A stretch of 64,000 nt of DNA from Aquipuribacter sp051216895 (GCF_051216895.1 NZ_JBPKAO010000010.1:62001-126000); one strand, 5' to 3'. Positions 25,003 to 35,857 are shown, counted from the stretch's first letter. The notes: a model not told the origin generated them from the letters alone. Translations and numbers: made by a program.

Positions 25003-26256
25003 GTGCCCCGCCGCCGTCGCCACCAGCCCGCCACCCCGGACGTCCCGCCCCCAGCCGCGGCGCGTCCCCTCGCCGCCGCCCTCGCGATCGGGGGCTCCGC
25101 CCTGGCGGCCGGTCTGCTGTTCTCGGCGCTGGTGAGCGCCGTGGCGGCGTACTTCGTGCGGCGGGTGCTGACCCCGGAGCGGCTGAAGCCGGACGACACC
25201 GAGGTGCTGAGCGTGGGGCCGGGCAACATCACCGTCCGGGCCACCGACGAGACCGTCGCCCGCGGTCGCTTCGGCCTGCGGCTCGCCGGCGGCGCCAGCC
25301 ACGCGCTGCTGGGCGAGGTGATCCGCGCCGACGGCCCGACCGTGACGCGCGAGCTGGTCGAGGTGGACGGCCCGATGAAGGTCGGACCGGCCCGCTGGAA
25401 CCCCTACTACTACGCGGGTACCCCGACCACCGCCCTCGGCCTGGACCACGAGGACGTGGTCCTGGACGGCGAGGTCGGTCCGCTGCCCGCGTGGGTGGTC
25501 CCGCCCGCCGACGGGTTCACCGGCGGGGACACCTGGGCCGTGCTGGTCCACGGCCGCGGCGCCACCCGTGAGGAGTGCCTGCGTGCGGTGCCCGTGCTGC
25601 ACCGGATGGGCATCCCCACCGTCGTGCCGAGCTACCGCAACGACGCCGACGCGCCCGCCCTGCCGGGTGGGCGCTACCACCTGGGCGACACCGAGTGGGC
25701 CGACGTCGAGCACGCCATCCGGCTCGCGCTGCGCCGGGGGGCCAGCCACGTCGTGCTGTTCGGCTGGTCGATGGGCGGCGCGATCGTCCTGCAGCTGTTG
25801 TCCCGCTCCCGGCTGCTGCACGTGGTCAGCACGGTGGTGCTCGACGCCCCCGTGGTGTCGTGGGCCGACGTGCTGGACCACCAGGCCAAGGTCAACCGGG
25901 TGCCCGTCTGGATGGCCCGCCTCGGCCTGGAGCTGCTGGGTCGCAGGCAGGCCGACCGGCTGTTCGGGGTCGAGGGCCCGGTCGAGCTCGACCGCTTCGA
26001 CTGGGTGGCCCGGGCCAACGAGCTGCGGCACCGCATGCTCGTCATCCACTCCGACGACGACGAGTTCGTGCCCTCGGGCCCCTCGCGGGCGCTGGCCCAG
26101 GCCCGCCCGGACCTCATCACCCACGTGGCGTTCCGCGGGGCGCGGCACTGCCAGGAGTGGAACGTCGACCCGGACCGCTGGGAGCGGGTGGTGGAGGAGT
26201 ACCTGCAGGCGACCGTCGGTGCGTCCCTGCCGAAGCGGGACGCCGCCGCCGGCTAA
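25003..26256 (+). CDS. Membrane-anchored alpha/beta hydrolase
   Basis: A 417-residue protein with a basic N-terminus, one membrane segment (about residues 22-48, ALAIGGSALAAGLLFSALVS) and a C-terminal alpha/beta-hydrolase domain. The nucleophile elbow is GWSMGG (about residue 250), the acid lies in HSDDDEFVPSGPS and the catalytic His in FRGARHCQEWN; the oxyanion region is VLVHGRGATREE. This looks like the actinobacterial family of peptidase/esterase-like hydrolases of unknown substrate, anchored facing one side of the membrane. GTG start at 25003; no coupled neighbour. It converges on the hairpin array and the RibD-type gene. Confidence 0.8.
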   Translation: MPRRRRHQPATPDVPPPAAARPLAAALAIGGSALAAGLLFSALVSAVAAYFVRRVLTPERLKPDDTEVLSVGPGNITVRATDETVARGRFGLRLAGGASHALLGEVIRADGPTVTRELVEVDGPMKVGPARWNPYYYAGTPTTALGLDHEDVVLDGEVGPLPAWVVPPADGFTGGDTWAVLVHGRGATREECLRAVPVLHRMGIPTVVPSYRNDADAPALPGGRYHLGDTEWADVEHAIRLALRRGASHVVLFGWSMGGAIVLQLLSRSRLLHVVSTVVLDAPVVSWADVLDHQAKVNRVPVWMARLGLELLGRRQADRLFGVEGPVELDRFDWVARANELRHRMLVIHSDDDEFVPSGPSRALAQARPDLITHVAFRGARHCQEWNVDPDRWERVVEEYLQATVGASLPKRDAAAG

Positions 26257-26359
26257 TCACGGCGACGCCGGGTGGGCCGGCCGCCGCCGGGTGGACCGGC
26301 CGTCGCGCTCTGGCCGGCCGCGACGGGCGTGGGGCCGCCTTGCAGCCCTGTTGACCGGG

Positions 26360-27029
26360 TTGTGGGACCAGATCGGGGTCGACGGCCGGCAGCAGGCCCG
26401 ATCTCGTCCCACAAGGCCGAGGCCTCGCCCCACCCCGCCGGGGCGCCAGCGCCGGGCCGACGCGAGCTCCGACGCGGACCGGGCTCGGACCCGGCGCGGC
26501 TCCGGCGGGGCCCGGAGTTGTGTGGGCAGATCGGGGCGGCGAGGGTTGCCGCACCCCGATCTGATCCCACAACGCGGGTGGCGGGCGGGCCGGGAGGCGG
26601 GGCCGGCGCGGACCCGGTTCGGACCGGACGCGGACCCGGCGCGGCTCCGGCGGGGTCCAGGATTGTGGGAGCAGATCGGGGCGGCGAGGGTTGCCGCGCC
26701 CCGATCTGATCCCACAACGCGGGTGGCGGGCGGGCCGGGAGGCGGGGCCGGCGCGGACCCGGCGCGGACCCGGCTCGGACCGGGCGCGGACCCGGCGCGG
26801 CTCCGGCGGGGTCCAGGATTGTGGGAGCAGATCGGGGCGGCGAGGGTTGCCGCGCCCCGATCTGATCCCACAACGCGGGTGGCGGGCGGGCCGGGAGGCG
26901 GGGCCGGCGCGGACCCGGCGCGGACCCGGCTCGGACCGGGCGCGGACCCGGCGCGGCTCCGGCGGGGCCCGGAATTGTGTGAGCAGATCGGGGCGGCGGG
27001 GGTTGTCGCGGCCCGGTCTGATCCCACAA
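26360..27029. repeat. Array of five 55-bp hairpin elements in roughly 156-bp tandem repeats
   Basis: Five inverted-repeat elements, each exactly 55 bp, lie at 26360-26414, 26518-26572, 26663-26717, 26819-26873 and 26975-27029. Each runs from TTGTG... to ...CCCACAA with arms of type TTGTGGGAgcAGATCGGGGCG and its complement, around an 11-13 nt centre. The 90-103 bp spacers are also related (short GGCGCGGACCC and GGCGGGCCGGGAGGCGGGGCC repeats), so the last copies form a tandem repeat with 156-bp period. The region 26257-27084 (828 bp) between convergent genes holds nothing else; its long open frames are by-products of GC-rich repeats. Confidence 0.9.
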
Positions 27030-27084
27030 ACCCGCAGGGCGGGCGGGGGGGCCGGGAGGCGGGCCGCGACATCCCCGGGGGGCG

Positions 27085-27873
27085 TCAGCGCTCGCGCACC
27101 CAGCGCGCCAGCAGCGTCGAGCCCTCGTGCAGCAGCCCGGCCAGCCGGTAGCCGCGCGGGTCGACGGCAGGCCCGGTGACCACCCGGGCCGCGTCTCCGG
27201 CCACCAGGGTCGGGCTGGTCGTCAGGCACAGCTCGTCCAGCAGGTCAGCCTGTGCCAGGGCACCCAGCAGCGCCGGGCCCCCCTCGCACAGCACGCGGGA
27301 GAACCCGCGGTCGGACAGCTGCTCCAGCGCGTCGGCCAGGTCGACGCCACCGGTGTCGACGTGACCGGCCAGGAGGACCTGGTCGGGCCCGGCGGCGTCA
27401 CGGGCCCGGGCCGACGCCTCCGGATCCCCGTCGGCGAGCACGACGAGACCCGGGCGTGGCCCCTCGAACAGGCCGCGCCCGGACTCGACCCGCCCGGAGC
27501 GGGTGACCTGGACGACCACGGCGGCGTCGGGGCTGCCCCGCTCGCGTCGACGCGGCAGCAGGTCGTGGTTGACCGACGCCGGCCCGTAGCCCTCGGTCCG
27601 GGCCGTCCCGGCCCCGACCAGGACGACGTCCGCCAGGCCGCGCAGCACCCGGAAGACCTCGCGGTCCACCGGGCTGCTGACGGTGCCCGAGCGCCCGTCG
27701 TCGCCCGCGGTGGCCCCGTCGAGCGTGGTCACCATGTTCGCCCTCACCCAGGTGCCCCGACCCGGTGCCGGCTCCGGCCACTCGTAGGCCGCGGCGAGCG
27801 CCGCGACGTCCGAGGGCTCGACCGGCACCGGGGCGTGGGCCCCCGGACCGAGCAGGACGTCCAGCTCAGACAC
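27085..27873 (-). CDS. RibD C-terminal-domain reductase (pyrimidine reductase family)
   Basis: A 262-residue stand-alone RibD_C/DHFR-like domain, the fold that reduces the ribosyl side chain in riboflavin synthesis. Typical features are VRANMVTTLDGATAG (about residues 44-58), DREVFRVLRGLADVVLVGAGTART, VLCEGGPALLGAL (about residue 205) and ELCLTTSPTLVAGD. The N-terminal deaminase half of RibD is absent, as in many actinobacterial paralogues whose role is uncertain. It is the third gene after sseA and sufE, overlapping sufE by 8 bp, so a role linked to sulfur or redox metabolism is possible but not shown. Confidence 0.85.
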   Translation of the reverse strand: MSELDVLLGPGAHAPVPVEPSDVAALAAAYEWPEPAPGRGTWVRANMVTTLDGATAGDDGRSGTVSSPVDREVFRVLRGLADVVLVGAGTARTEGYGPASVNHDLLPRRRERGSPDAAVVVQVTRSGRVESGRGLFEGPRPGLVVLADGDPEASARARDAAGPDQVLLAGHVDTGGVDLADALEQLSDRGFSRVLCEGGPALLGALAQADLLDELCLTTSPTLVAGDAARVVTGPAVDPRGYRLAGLLHEGSTLLARWVRER

Positions 27874-28305
27874 CGGCCTTCTCGCGCACCTGGCGCTGGA
27901 TCCGCCCGAGCATGCCGGACATGCCGCGCAGCCGGAGCAGGCTGACGGCCCGGTCCAGGCCCAGCCGGTCCGGCACGTCGTCCGGCACGCTGAGGACGCC
28001 GGCCGCGTCCAGCCCGGTCATGCCCTCGGCCAGGATGGCCGCGAAGCCGCGCGTGGTCGGCGCCTCGCGCGGTGCGCTGAGGAACACCTGCACCGGCGCC
28101 TGCGGGCCCGTGCCTTCGACCTCGACGTGGACGAAGACCGGGGACTGGCACTCCGGCACGGCCTCCATCAGGTCCTTGTGGTCGGCGAGGCGCGGCGGCA
28201 GGTCGGGCAGGCCGTTGGCGAAGTCCAGGAGCAGCTCCAGACGCTCCCGCTCCTCGAGGGCCTCGAAGTCCTCCACCACCGCGTCGAAGCGGCCGGGCAG
28301 CCCGC

Positions 28306-28309
<4 letters not shown>
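27866..28309 (-). CDS. sufE: SufE family cysteine desulfurase sulfur acceptor
   Basis: Accepts persulfide sulfur from a SufS-type desulfurase for Fe-S cluster assembly. The 147-residue protein has the SufE pattern: LLLDFANGLPDLPPRL, then the acceptor cysteine in VPECQSPVFVHVEV (about residue 54) and GMTGLDAAGVLSVP. The GTG start overlaps the sseA stop by 4 bp (GTGA), and the 3' end overlaps the reductase gene by 8 bp. Pairing of SufE with a rhodanese upstream is common in actinobacteria. Confidence 0.9.
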
Positions 28310-29196
<887 letters not shown>

Positions 29197-29299
29197 TGCG
29201 TCTCCCTTGTCGGTGCGGCTGGTGGGTCCATCCTGCCAACCCCGCCGGCGCCCGGACCCTTCCCGTCCCCCGCCGACGCGTCCCGTAACCTGCGTCCTC

Positions 29300-30349
29300 G
29301 TGAGCGACGGGGCAGGACGGCTGGTGGACCGCCACCCGTCCCTGGACCGGTCACGGGTCCTGGAGGACCTGGTGCCGCCGCCCCGCTTCGACCAGGCGCG
29401 GTTCTCCACCTACGAGCCCGACCCGGCGCAGCCGTCGCAGGCGACCGCACGCGCCCGGCTGCAGGAGTTCGCGGCCGGCGGGCCGGGACGACGCGGTGGG
29501 CGGGGGAGCGGCCTCGGTCGGCTCCTGGGCCGCCGTGACGGCCCCGGCGGCCCGAACGGCGACGGGTCACCGCAGGGGGTCTACCTGGACGGAGGCTTCG
29601 GCGTCGGCAAGACCCACCTGCTGACGGCGGCCTGGCACGAGGCGTCCGGGCGCCGGCACTACGGCACCTTCGTGGAGTACACCAACCTGGTCGGGGCCCT
29701 CGGCTTCCGCGGGGCGGTCGACGCGCTCGCCGGGGCCGACCTGGTCTGCATCGACGAGTTCGAGCTCGACGACCCGGGCGACACGGTCCTGATGGCCCGG
29801 CTGCTGCGCGAGCTGGCGGACTCCGGGACCCGGCTGGCCGCCACGTCCAACACACTGCCCGACGCGCTGGGGGCCGGGCGGTTCGCGGCGGACGACTTCC
29901 TGCGCGAGATCCAGGCCGTCGGGCGGCTGTTCGAGGTCGTCACCGTGGACGGGGAGGACTACCGCCACCGCGGGGCCCCCGAGGCGCCGCGCCCGGCCAC
30001 CGCCGACCAGGTCGACGCGCTGCGCACCCGGGACGGGGCCGTCGTGGACGACTTCGCCGACCTGTGCCAGCACCTGGCCACGGTGCACCCCAGCCGCTAC
30101 GGCACGCTGCTGGACGGGGTCGGGGAGGTCGGCTGGTCCGACGTGGCGCCGCTGCCGGACCAGACCGTGGCGCTGCGGCTGGTCGTCCTGGCCGACCGGT
30201 TGTACGACCGCGGCCTGCCGCTGGTGGCCTCCGGGGTGCCGCTGCCGGAGCTGTTCACCGAGGAGATGCTGCGCGGCGGCTACCGCAAGAAGTACCTGCG
30301 CGCGCTGAGCCGGCTCACGGCGCTGGCCCGCGAGCCCCGCGCCGTCTGA
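29300..30349 (+). CDS. zapE: Cell division ATPase ZapE (AFG1-like)
   Basis: An AFG1-family AAA-type ATPase; in E. coli ZapE acts at the division ring. Walker A is GGFGVGKTHLLTAAWH (about residues 99-114), Walker B is LVCIDEFELDDPGD, the sensor is AATSNTLPDALG, and the C-terminus carries ELFTEEMLRGGYRKKYLRALSRL. Length 349 residues. A Gly/Arg-rich insert (about residues 58-85) interrupts the segment before Walker A. GTG start at 29300; divergent from sseA with a 103-bp gap. Confidence 0.9.
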   Translation: MSDGAGRLVDRHPSLDRSRVLEDLVPPPRFDQARFSTYEPDPAQPSQATARARLQEFAAGGPGRRGGRGSGLGRLLGRRDGPGGPNGDGSPQGVYLDGGFGVGKTHLLTAAWHEASGRRHYGTFVEYTNLVGALGFRGAVDALAGADLVCIDEFELDDPGDTVLMARLLRELADSGTRLAATSNTLPDALGAGRFAADDFLREIQAVGRLFEVVTVDGEDYRHRGAPEAPRPATADQVDALRTRDGAVVDDFADLCQHLATVHPSRYGTLLDGVGEVGWSDVAPLPDQTVALRLVVLADRLYDRGLPLVASGVPLPELFTEEMLRGGYRKKYLRALSRLTALAREPRAV

Positions 30350-30352
30350 CGC

Positions 30353-30438
30353 GGCCCCGGCCCGGCCCCGGCCCCGGCCCGGCCCCGGCCCGTGATCGAC
30401 CCCGGCCCGTGATCGACCCCGGCCGGTGATCGACCCCG
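30353..30438. repeat. Simple GC repeats followed by three 17-bp tandem units after zapE
   Basis: CCCCGGCC-type simple repeats (30353-30391) pass into a 17-bp unit GTGATCGACCCCGGCCC at 30392, 30409 and 30426 (the last partial). It sits directly downstream of the zapE stop and about 90 bp upstream of the next gene. There is no T-tract to suggest a terminator. Confidence 0.7.
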
Positions 30439-30530
30439 GGGGGCCCCCGTTTGCGACTCCTGGCCCGGGGCACTGACACCTCGTGGCCGGGCGGACGCCC
30501 GTCGCGAACCGAGCAGTCAGGAGCCACCTC

Positions 30531-31331
30531 ATGATCACCACCAACGAGATCGACCGCGTGACCGGCACGACCATCTACACCAACGACGGTGACAAGATCG
30601 GTTCGGCGAACCAGGTGTACCTGGACGACGCCACCGGTGAGCCGCAGTGGGTGACCGTCAACACGGGTCTGTTCGGCACGTCCGAGTCCTTCGTCCCGCT
30701 GTCCGAGGCCGTCCTGCGCGACGACCGCCTCGAGGTCCCCTTCGACAAGAAGACCGTCAAGGACGCCCCCCGCCTCGGTGAGAGCGGCCACCTGTCCCCC
30801 GCGGAGGAGGACGAGCTCTACCGCCACTACGGCCTCGCCGACGCCGTCGGCGTGGGCAACGGCCAGGTCGGTATGGGCACCGTCGACGCCCGTGACGCCG
30901 GTACCCGTGGCGCCGGCCACGACACCTCCGGCCCCAGCACCGACGACGCCATGACCCGCTCCGAGGAGCACCTCGAGGTCGGCACCCAGGAGCGCGAGAC
31001 CGGTCGGGCCCGTCTGCGCAAGTACGTGACCACCGAGACCGAGACCGTCCAGGTCCCGGTGAAGCGCGAAGAGGTCCGCCTCGAGCGCGAGCCCATCACC
31101 GGCGCCAACGCGGGCGACGCCCACGACGGCCCCGCCATCTCCGAGGAGGAGCACGAGGTCGTCCTCCACGAGGAGCGTCCCGTCGTGACCACCGAGGCCG
31201 TCCCGGTCGAGCGCGTCCGCGCCGAGAAGGAGACCGTCGTCGACACCGAGACGGTGTCCGGCGAGGTCCGCAAGGAGCACATCGACCTGGACGACACCGC
31301 GTCGACCACGGGCGACCGCGCCCAGCGCTGA
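30531..31331 (+). CDS. PRC-barrel and DUF2382 domain stress-type protein
   Basis: A 266-residue, highly charged protein: an N-terminal PRC-barrel (about residues 10-75, TIYTNDGDKIGSANQVYLDD) and a C-terminal DUF2382/YsnF-like domain (about residues 150-260) with alternating Glu/Lys/Arg/Val (VPVKREEVRLEREPI, HEVVLHEERPVV). Such proteins are common in actinobacteria and linked to general stress response (family knowledge); the molecular role is unknown. ATG start with CAGGAG ribosome site 8 bp upstream. It is a single-gene unit closed by a rho-independent terminator. Codon use is strongly optimised towards C-ending codons, suggesting high expression. Confidence 0.85.
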   Translation: MITTNEIDRVTGTTIYTNDGDKIGSANQVYLDDATGEPQWVTVNTGLFGTSESFVPLSEAVLRDDRLEVPFDKKTVKDAPRLGESGHLSPAEEDELYRHYGLADAVGVGNGQVGMGTVDARDAGTRGAGHDTSGPSTDDAMTRSEEHLEVGTQERETGRARLRKYVTTETETVQVPVKREEVRLEREPITGANAGDAHDGPAISEEEHEVVLHEERPVVTTEAVPVERVRAEKETVVDTETVSGEVRKEHIDLDDTASTTGDRAQR

Positions 31332-31351
31332 CCCGCCCGCACAGAACGAAG

Positions 31352-31378
31352 GAGCCCCGTCCGGGTCGGACGGGGCTC
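31352..31378 (+). terminator. Rho-independent terminator after the PRC-barrel gene
   Basis: GAGCCCCGTCC - GGGTC - GGACGGGGCTC forms a perfect 11-bp stem with a 5-nt loop, preceded by GAAGG and followed by TTTCG. It starts 20 bp after the stop codon. The complementary strand has only a weak T-run, so it mainly stops rightward transcription before the convergent treZ. Confidence 0.85.
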
Positions 31379-31455
31379 TTTCGTCGTCCTGCCGTGGGCG
31401 GGCCGACCCGGCCGTCTCGCGTGGGCACCCCGGGCGGCGGGGCCGGGTCTGCGCC

Positions 31456-33246
31456 TCAGCCGTGCAGGCGGACCAGGGCGACGCCGGGGCCGTCGAGGAC
31501 GACGGCTTGGCCGTCGGCCCGGGCCGGGCCCCAGTGACGTTCGACGTGACCGCCGGCGTGCAGCGGCACACGGGTCTCGCCCGCCGCCAGCACCACCACC
31601 ACGCGCCAGCCGCCGCGGTGGACGACCAGCCACTCCGGTCGCCCGTCGTCCCGGCCCTCGTCGGGCGGCCCGGCCTCGACGTCGACCGAGGACAGGTCGT
31701 CGTCGCGCAGGTCGGGCTCCCGACGACGCAGCGCGGCCAGGTCACGGGTCCAGGCCAGCAGCCCGGCGTGGGCGCCGTGCTGCTCCTCGCCCCAGGGCAG
31801 GACCGACGCCGCGCGGGTGGCGGGGTCCTGCGGGTCGGGGACCTCGTCGGCGTCCCAGCCGTGGGAGGCGAACTCGCGCCGTCGTCCTTCGCTGACCGAG
31901 CGGGCCAGGTCGGGGTCGCCGTGGTCGGTGAAGAACTGGAACGGGCTGCTCGCGCCCCACTCCTCGCCCATGAACAGCATGGGCGTGAACGGCGAGGTCA
32001 GGACCAGCGCCAACGACGCGGCGACCTCGCCGTCGGGCATCGTCGCCGAGGGCCGGTCACCGACCGCGCGGTTGCCGATCTGGTCGTGGTTGGACGCGAA
32101 GGCGAGGAACCGGTGCCCGGAGGTGCCCTCGGGCACCCGGCGGCCCCACGGCGCCCCCCGGAATGTCGAGTGCCGCTCCGCGTGCCAGAACGCCTCCCGC
32201 CAGACCGTCCGCAGCACCTCGACGCTGCCGAAGTCCGCGTAGTAGCCCTGCCGCTCCCCGGTGAGCAGCGCGTGCAGGGCGTGGTGCACGTCGTCGTCCC
32301 ACTGCGCGGTCATGCCCAGGCCGCCGTCGGCGGTGGGGGTGACCATCACGGCGTCGTTGAGGTCGGACTCGGCGATCAGCGCCAGCGGACGACGCAGGCC
32401 GTCGGCCAGGGCCGCGGTCTCGTCGGCCAGCTGGGCCAGGATGTGCCGCGGGCTGTCGTCGACCAGGGCGTGCACGGCGTCCAGGCGCAGCGCGTCCACG
32501 TGGAAGTCGCGGAACCAGCGCAGCGCGTTGTCGCAGATCCAGCGCCGGACCTCGGCCGCGCGGTCGGTGTCCAGGTTGACGGCCTGACCCCAGGGCGTCT
32601 CGTGGGCGTCGGTGAAGTAGGGCCCGAAGACCGAGGTGTAGTTGCCGGCGGGACCCAGGTGGTTGTAGACGACGTCCAGGCTCACGGCGAGGCCGCGGGC
32701 GTGGCAGGCGTCGACGAAGCGCTGGAACGCGGCCGGGCCGCCGTACGGGTCGTGCACCGCGAACAGGTGGACCCCGTCGTAGCCCCAGCCCCACCGTCCG
32801 GGGAACGCGGCCAGCGGCATCAGGGCCACCACCTCCACGCCCAGGTGCACCAGGTGGTCGAGCCGCCCGACGGCCGCGTCGAGCGTGCCCTCGGGGGTGA
32901 ACGTGCCGACGTGCAGCTCGTAGTGCAGGGCGCCGCGGACGTCGCGTCCGCGCCAGCCGTCGTCGCCCCAGCCGTGCAGCGAGGGGTCGAACAGCCGGCT
33001 CGGGCCGTGCACCCCGAACGGCTGCCAGGCCGAGCGGGGGTCGGGGACCGGGTCCTGGCCGTCGACGGAGAACAGGTAGTCGCTGCCGTGCCCGGTGCCG
33101 CCGACGGCCAGGTGCCACCAGCCGCCGTCGGCCCGGTTCATCGGTCGGGCGGTCCGCTGCCCGTCGTCGGGGCCGGAGGCGTCACGGACGAGGACGAGGT
33201 CGACGGCACCGGCCGAGGGCGCCCAGACGGCGAAGGTATGGCTCAT
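31456..33246 (-). CDS. treZ: Malto-oligosyltrehalose trehalohydrolase
   Basis: Releases trehalose from maltooligosyl-trehalose, the last step of the TreXYZ route. An N-terminal carbohydrate-binding-like domain (MSHTFAVWAPSAGAVDLVLV) leads to a GH13 barrel with LDVVYNHLGPAGNY, the nucleophile region DALRLDAVHAL, the acid/base ALIAESDLND and FASNHDQIGNRA. Length 596 residues. The ATG at 33246 matches the family N-terminus. It is the last gene of treX-treY-treZ, 70 bp behind treY, and converges on the PRC-barrel gene. Confidence 0.95.
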   Translation of the reverse strand: MSHTFAVWAPSAGAVDLVLVRDASGPDDGQRTARPMNRADGGWWHLAVGGTGHGSDYLFSVDGQDPVPDPRSAWQPFGVHGPSRLFDPSLHGWGDDGWRGRDVRGALHYELHVGTFTPEGTLDAAVGRLDHLVHLGVEVVALMPLAAFPGRWGWGYDGVHLFAVHDPYGGPAAFQRFVDACHARGLAVSLDVVYNHLGPAGNYTSVFGPYFTDAHETPWGQAVNLDTDRAAEVRRWICDNALRWFRDFHVDALRLDAVHALVDDSPRHILAQLADETAALADGLRRPLALIAESDLNDAVMVTPTADGGLGMTAQWDDDVHHALHALLTGERQGYYADFGSVEVLRTVWREAFWHAERHSTFRGAPWGRRVPEGTSGHRFLAFASNHDQIGNRAVGDRPSATMPDGEVAASLALVLTSPFTPMLFMGEEWGASSPFQFFTDHGDPDLARSVSEGRRREFASHGWDADEVPDPQDPATRAASVLPWGEEQHGAHAGLLAWTRDLAALRRREPDLRDDDLSSVDVEAGPPDEGRDDGRPEWLVVHRGGWRVVVVLAAGETRVPLHAGGHVERHWGPARADGQAVVLDGPGVALVRLHG

Positions 33247-33316
33247 CGGCGACGACCATGCCACGGGCCGGGCAGGTCCGCGAAACCCTGGCAGGAGGCG
33301 GTGGCAGGGGTCACCG

Positions 33317-35853
33317 TCATGCGCGCCGCAGCAGCGCGACGGGCAGGTCGGCGAGCAGGTCGACCAGGGCCGTCCCACCCCCCGGCCACGACGTGCCGGT
33401 CAGCACGTCGGTCCAGTCCCCGTCGGGCAGGTGGACCGTGTGGCGGCCCCAGCCGCCCAGCCGGTCCAGCTCGCCGGGCCGACGGGTGGCGACCAGCACG
33501 ACGTCCGGGGTACCTGGTCGGCCGCGACCGAACGCCAGCGCGTTGCCGCTGGACGTGGCGACCGGCTCGTAGCCGGAGCCCTCGCCGACGAAGCTGTCGG
33601 GCAGGTCCCGGCGCAGGCGCAGCGCGCGGGACGTCACCAGCAGCTTCTCGTCGTCCAGGTCGCGCGGCGGGCCCCCGGAGTCCAGGTGCGCCAGCCGCGC
33701 GCGACGGTCGTCGTAGTCGACCGGACGGCGGTTGTCCGGGTCGACCAGGGACCGGTCGACGACCTCGGTGCCCTGGTACACGTCGGGCACCCCGGGAAGC
33801 ACCAGCTGCAGCGCCTTCTGGGCCAGCGTCACGGCCCGGGTCCACGGCTCGATGCCCTCGACGAAGGAGTTGATGTCGCCCGACAGCGCCTCGTCGCCGA
33901 GCACCCCGCGGGCCAGGTCCGCCACGGCCTGCTCGTAGGCCTCGTCCGGCGCGGTCCAGGTGGTGCGCGTCTTGGCCTCCCGGGTCGCCTTGGTCAGGTA
34001 CCCGAGCAGGCGCTCCTCGCTGATGGGCCAGGTGGCGACCAGCGTCTGCCACAGCAGCAGCTCGGTGTCGCCGTCGACGACGTCGCCCACGCGGTGCGGC
34101 GCGGCGGCCTCGTGCCAGCCCTTGACGGCCTCGACCCAGCGCTCAGGGTCCTCCACGGCCGCCACCAGGCGGGCGCGGGCGTCCTCGCTGCGCTTGGTGT
34201 CGTGGGTGGACAGCGTGGTCATCGTCGAGGGCCAGGTGGCGGCCTGCCGCTCGGCGAACGCGTGCAGCTCCTCCGGGGTCAGCCCGAACCGGGACGGGTC
34301 CCCGCCGACCTCGTTGAGCGCGATGAACCGCTGCCAGCGGTAGAACGCGGTGTCCTCCACGCCCTTGGCCATCACCGGGCCGCAGGTCTGCTGGAAGCGG
34401 ACGACCAGCTCGCGGCGGCGCGCCAGACCGGCGACCCCGCCCCGGTCGTCGCCCTCGGTGCCCTCGGCCCCGCTCGCGCCGGGGACCAGGTCGCGGCCCA
34501 GGACCAGGTCGACGACCAGGTCGAGGGTGGCCTGCCGGTCCTCGGTGAGGTTCGCGCTCGCGCGGTGCGCGGCCTCGGACACCACGGCCACGGCCTCGGC
34601 GTCGGGGGCCTCGCCCGGCACGACGTAGGCGCGGTAGCGGTCCATCGCCACCAGCAGCTCGGTGACGGCGTCCTCGAGGGCGCGGCGGGTGTGGTCGCGC
34701 AGCTGCACGTCGTCCGCGCAGATCTCGACCAGCAGGTCGACCAGCCGGTGCACCTCGGCGTACTGCCCGCCGTGGACGACCTCGCGCTTGGCGGTGTCCA
34801 TCAGCTGGTGGAAGTCGTCGCCGAGGGCGCCCTCGCCCAGCTCGGCGTGCAGCAGGGTCAGGGGCGCCTCGGCGGACGGGTTGACCAGCACGCCCGTGAT
34901 GCGGCGCAGCGTGTCGTAGCCCGTCGTGCCGTCGCAGGGCCAGTCGGTGGGCAGCTGCTCCTCGCCCTCCAGGATCTTCTCGACCACGACCCAGGGGCGG
35001 CGGCCGTCGGGCCCGCGGGCCTCGGCCAGGCGACGCAGGTAGCCACGCGGGTCGGCCAGGCCGTCCGGGTGGTCGATCCGGAAGCCGTCCAGCACGCCCT
35101 CGGCGTGCAGGTCCAGCAGCACCCGGTGGGTGGCCTCGAACACCTCGGGGTCCTCGACCCGGACCGCGGCCAGGGTGTCGACGTCGAAGAACCGGCGGTA
35201 GTTGAGCTCCTCGTCCGCGACGCGCCAGTAGGCCAGGCGGTACCACTGCCGGTCGACCAGCTCCGCCATGGGCAGGTCCTCGGTGCCGGCGCGCACGGGC
35301 ATGACGTGGTCGTAGTAGCGCAGCACCGTCTCGGTCTGCACGGCGCCGTCCTCGCCGACGGGCACCTCGGCGGTGTCCAGGCTCAGCTCACCGGCGTCCA
35401 GCACGTCGCCGATCCGGGCCCCGAGCAGGGGCATGAGCACCGCGCGGGCCGGCACGGTCCAGTCCACGTCGAGCCAGCGGGCGTAGGGGGAGCCCGGCCC
35501 GTCGCGCAGCACCGACCACATGGCGCGGTTGTGCCACAGAGGGCTGGGCACGTCCATGTGGTTGGGGACCACGTCGGCGATGACGCCGATGCCGCGGGAG
35601 TGCAGGGCCTCGGCCAGCGCCCTCAGCCGCTCCTGCCCGCCCAGCTCGGTGTTGATGCGGGAGTGGTCGACCACGTCGTAGCCGTGGGCGCTGCCGGGGG
35701 AGGCCTGCAGCACCGGGCTCAGGTAGGCGTGGGACACGCCCAGCGCGTCGAGGTGGTCCACGACGGCCAGCGCGTCGTCGAAGCCGAACTCCGGGCGGAC
35801 CTGCAGCCGGTAGGTGCTCAGCACCGGGCGGGCCGGGGGACCGCCCGCCGTGC

Positions 35854-35857
<4 letters not shown>
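33317..35857 (-). CDS. treY: Maltooligosyl trehalose synthase
   Basis: Isomerises the reducing end of malto-oligosaccharides to an alpha,alpha-1,1 linkage. GH13 motifs: STYRLQVRPEFGFDDAL at the start, GVIADVVPNHMDVPSP, the nucleophile region GFRIDHPDGLADP (about residue 255), VVEKILEGEEQLP with the acid/base Glu, and LSTHDTKRSEDARARL near residue 555. Length 846 residues, longer than many homologues at about 780. The GTG start overlaps the treX stop by 4 bp. A very long open frame continues upstream through treX antiphase; it is not a fusion. Confidence 0.95.

Noticed and set aside
26360..27029. CRISPR array
   Set aside because: Repeats are 55 bp and the spacers are long and related to each other; no cas genes nearby.
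26117..27229. Several long open frames across the hairpin array
   Set aside because: Produced by the GC-rich repeats in many frames at once; no ribosome site, no domain, very Pro/Arg/Ala-rich translations.
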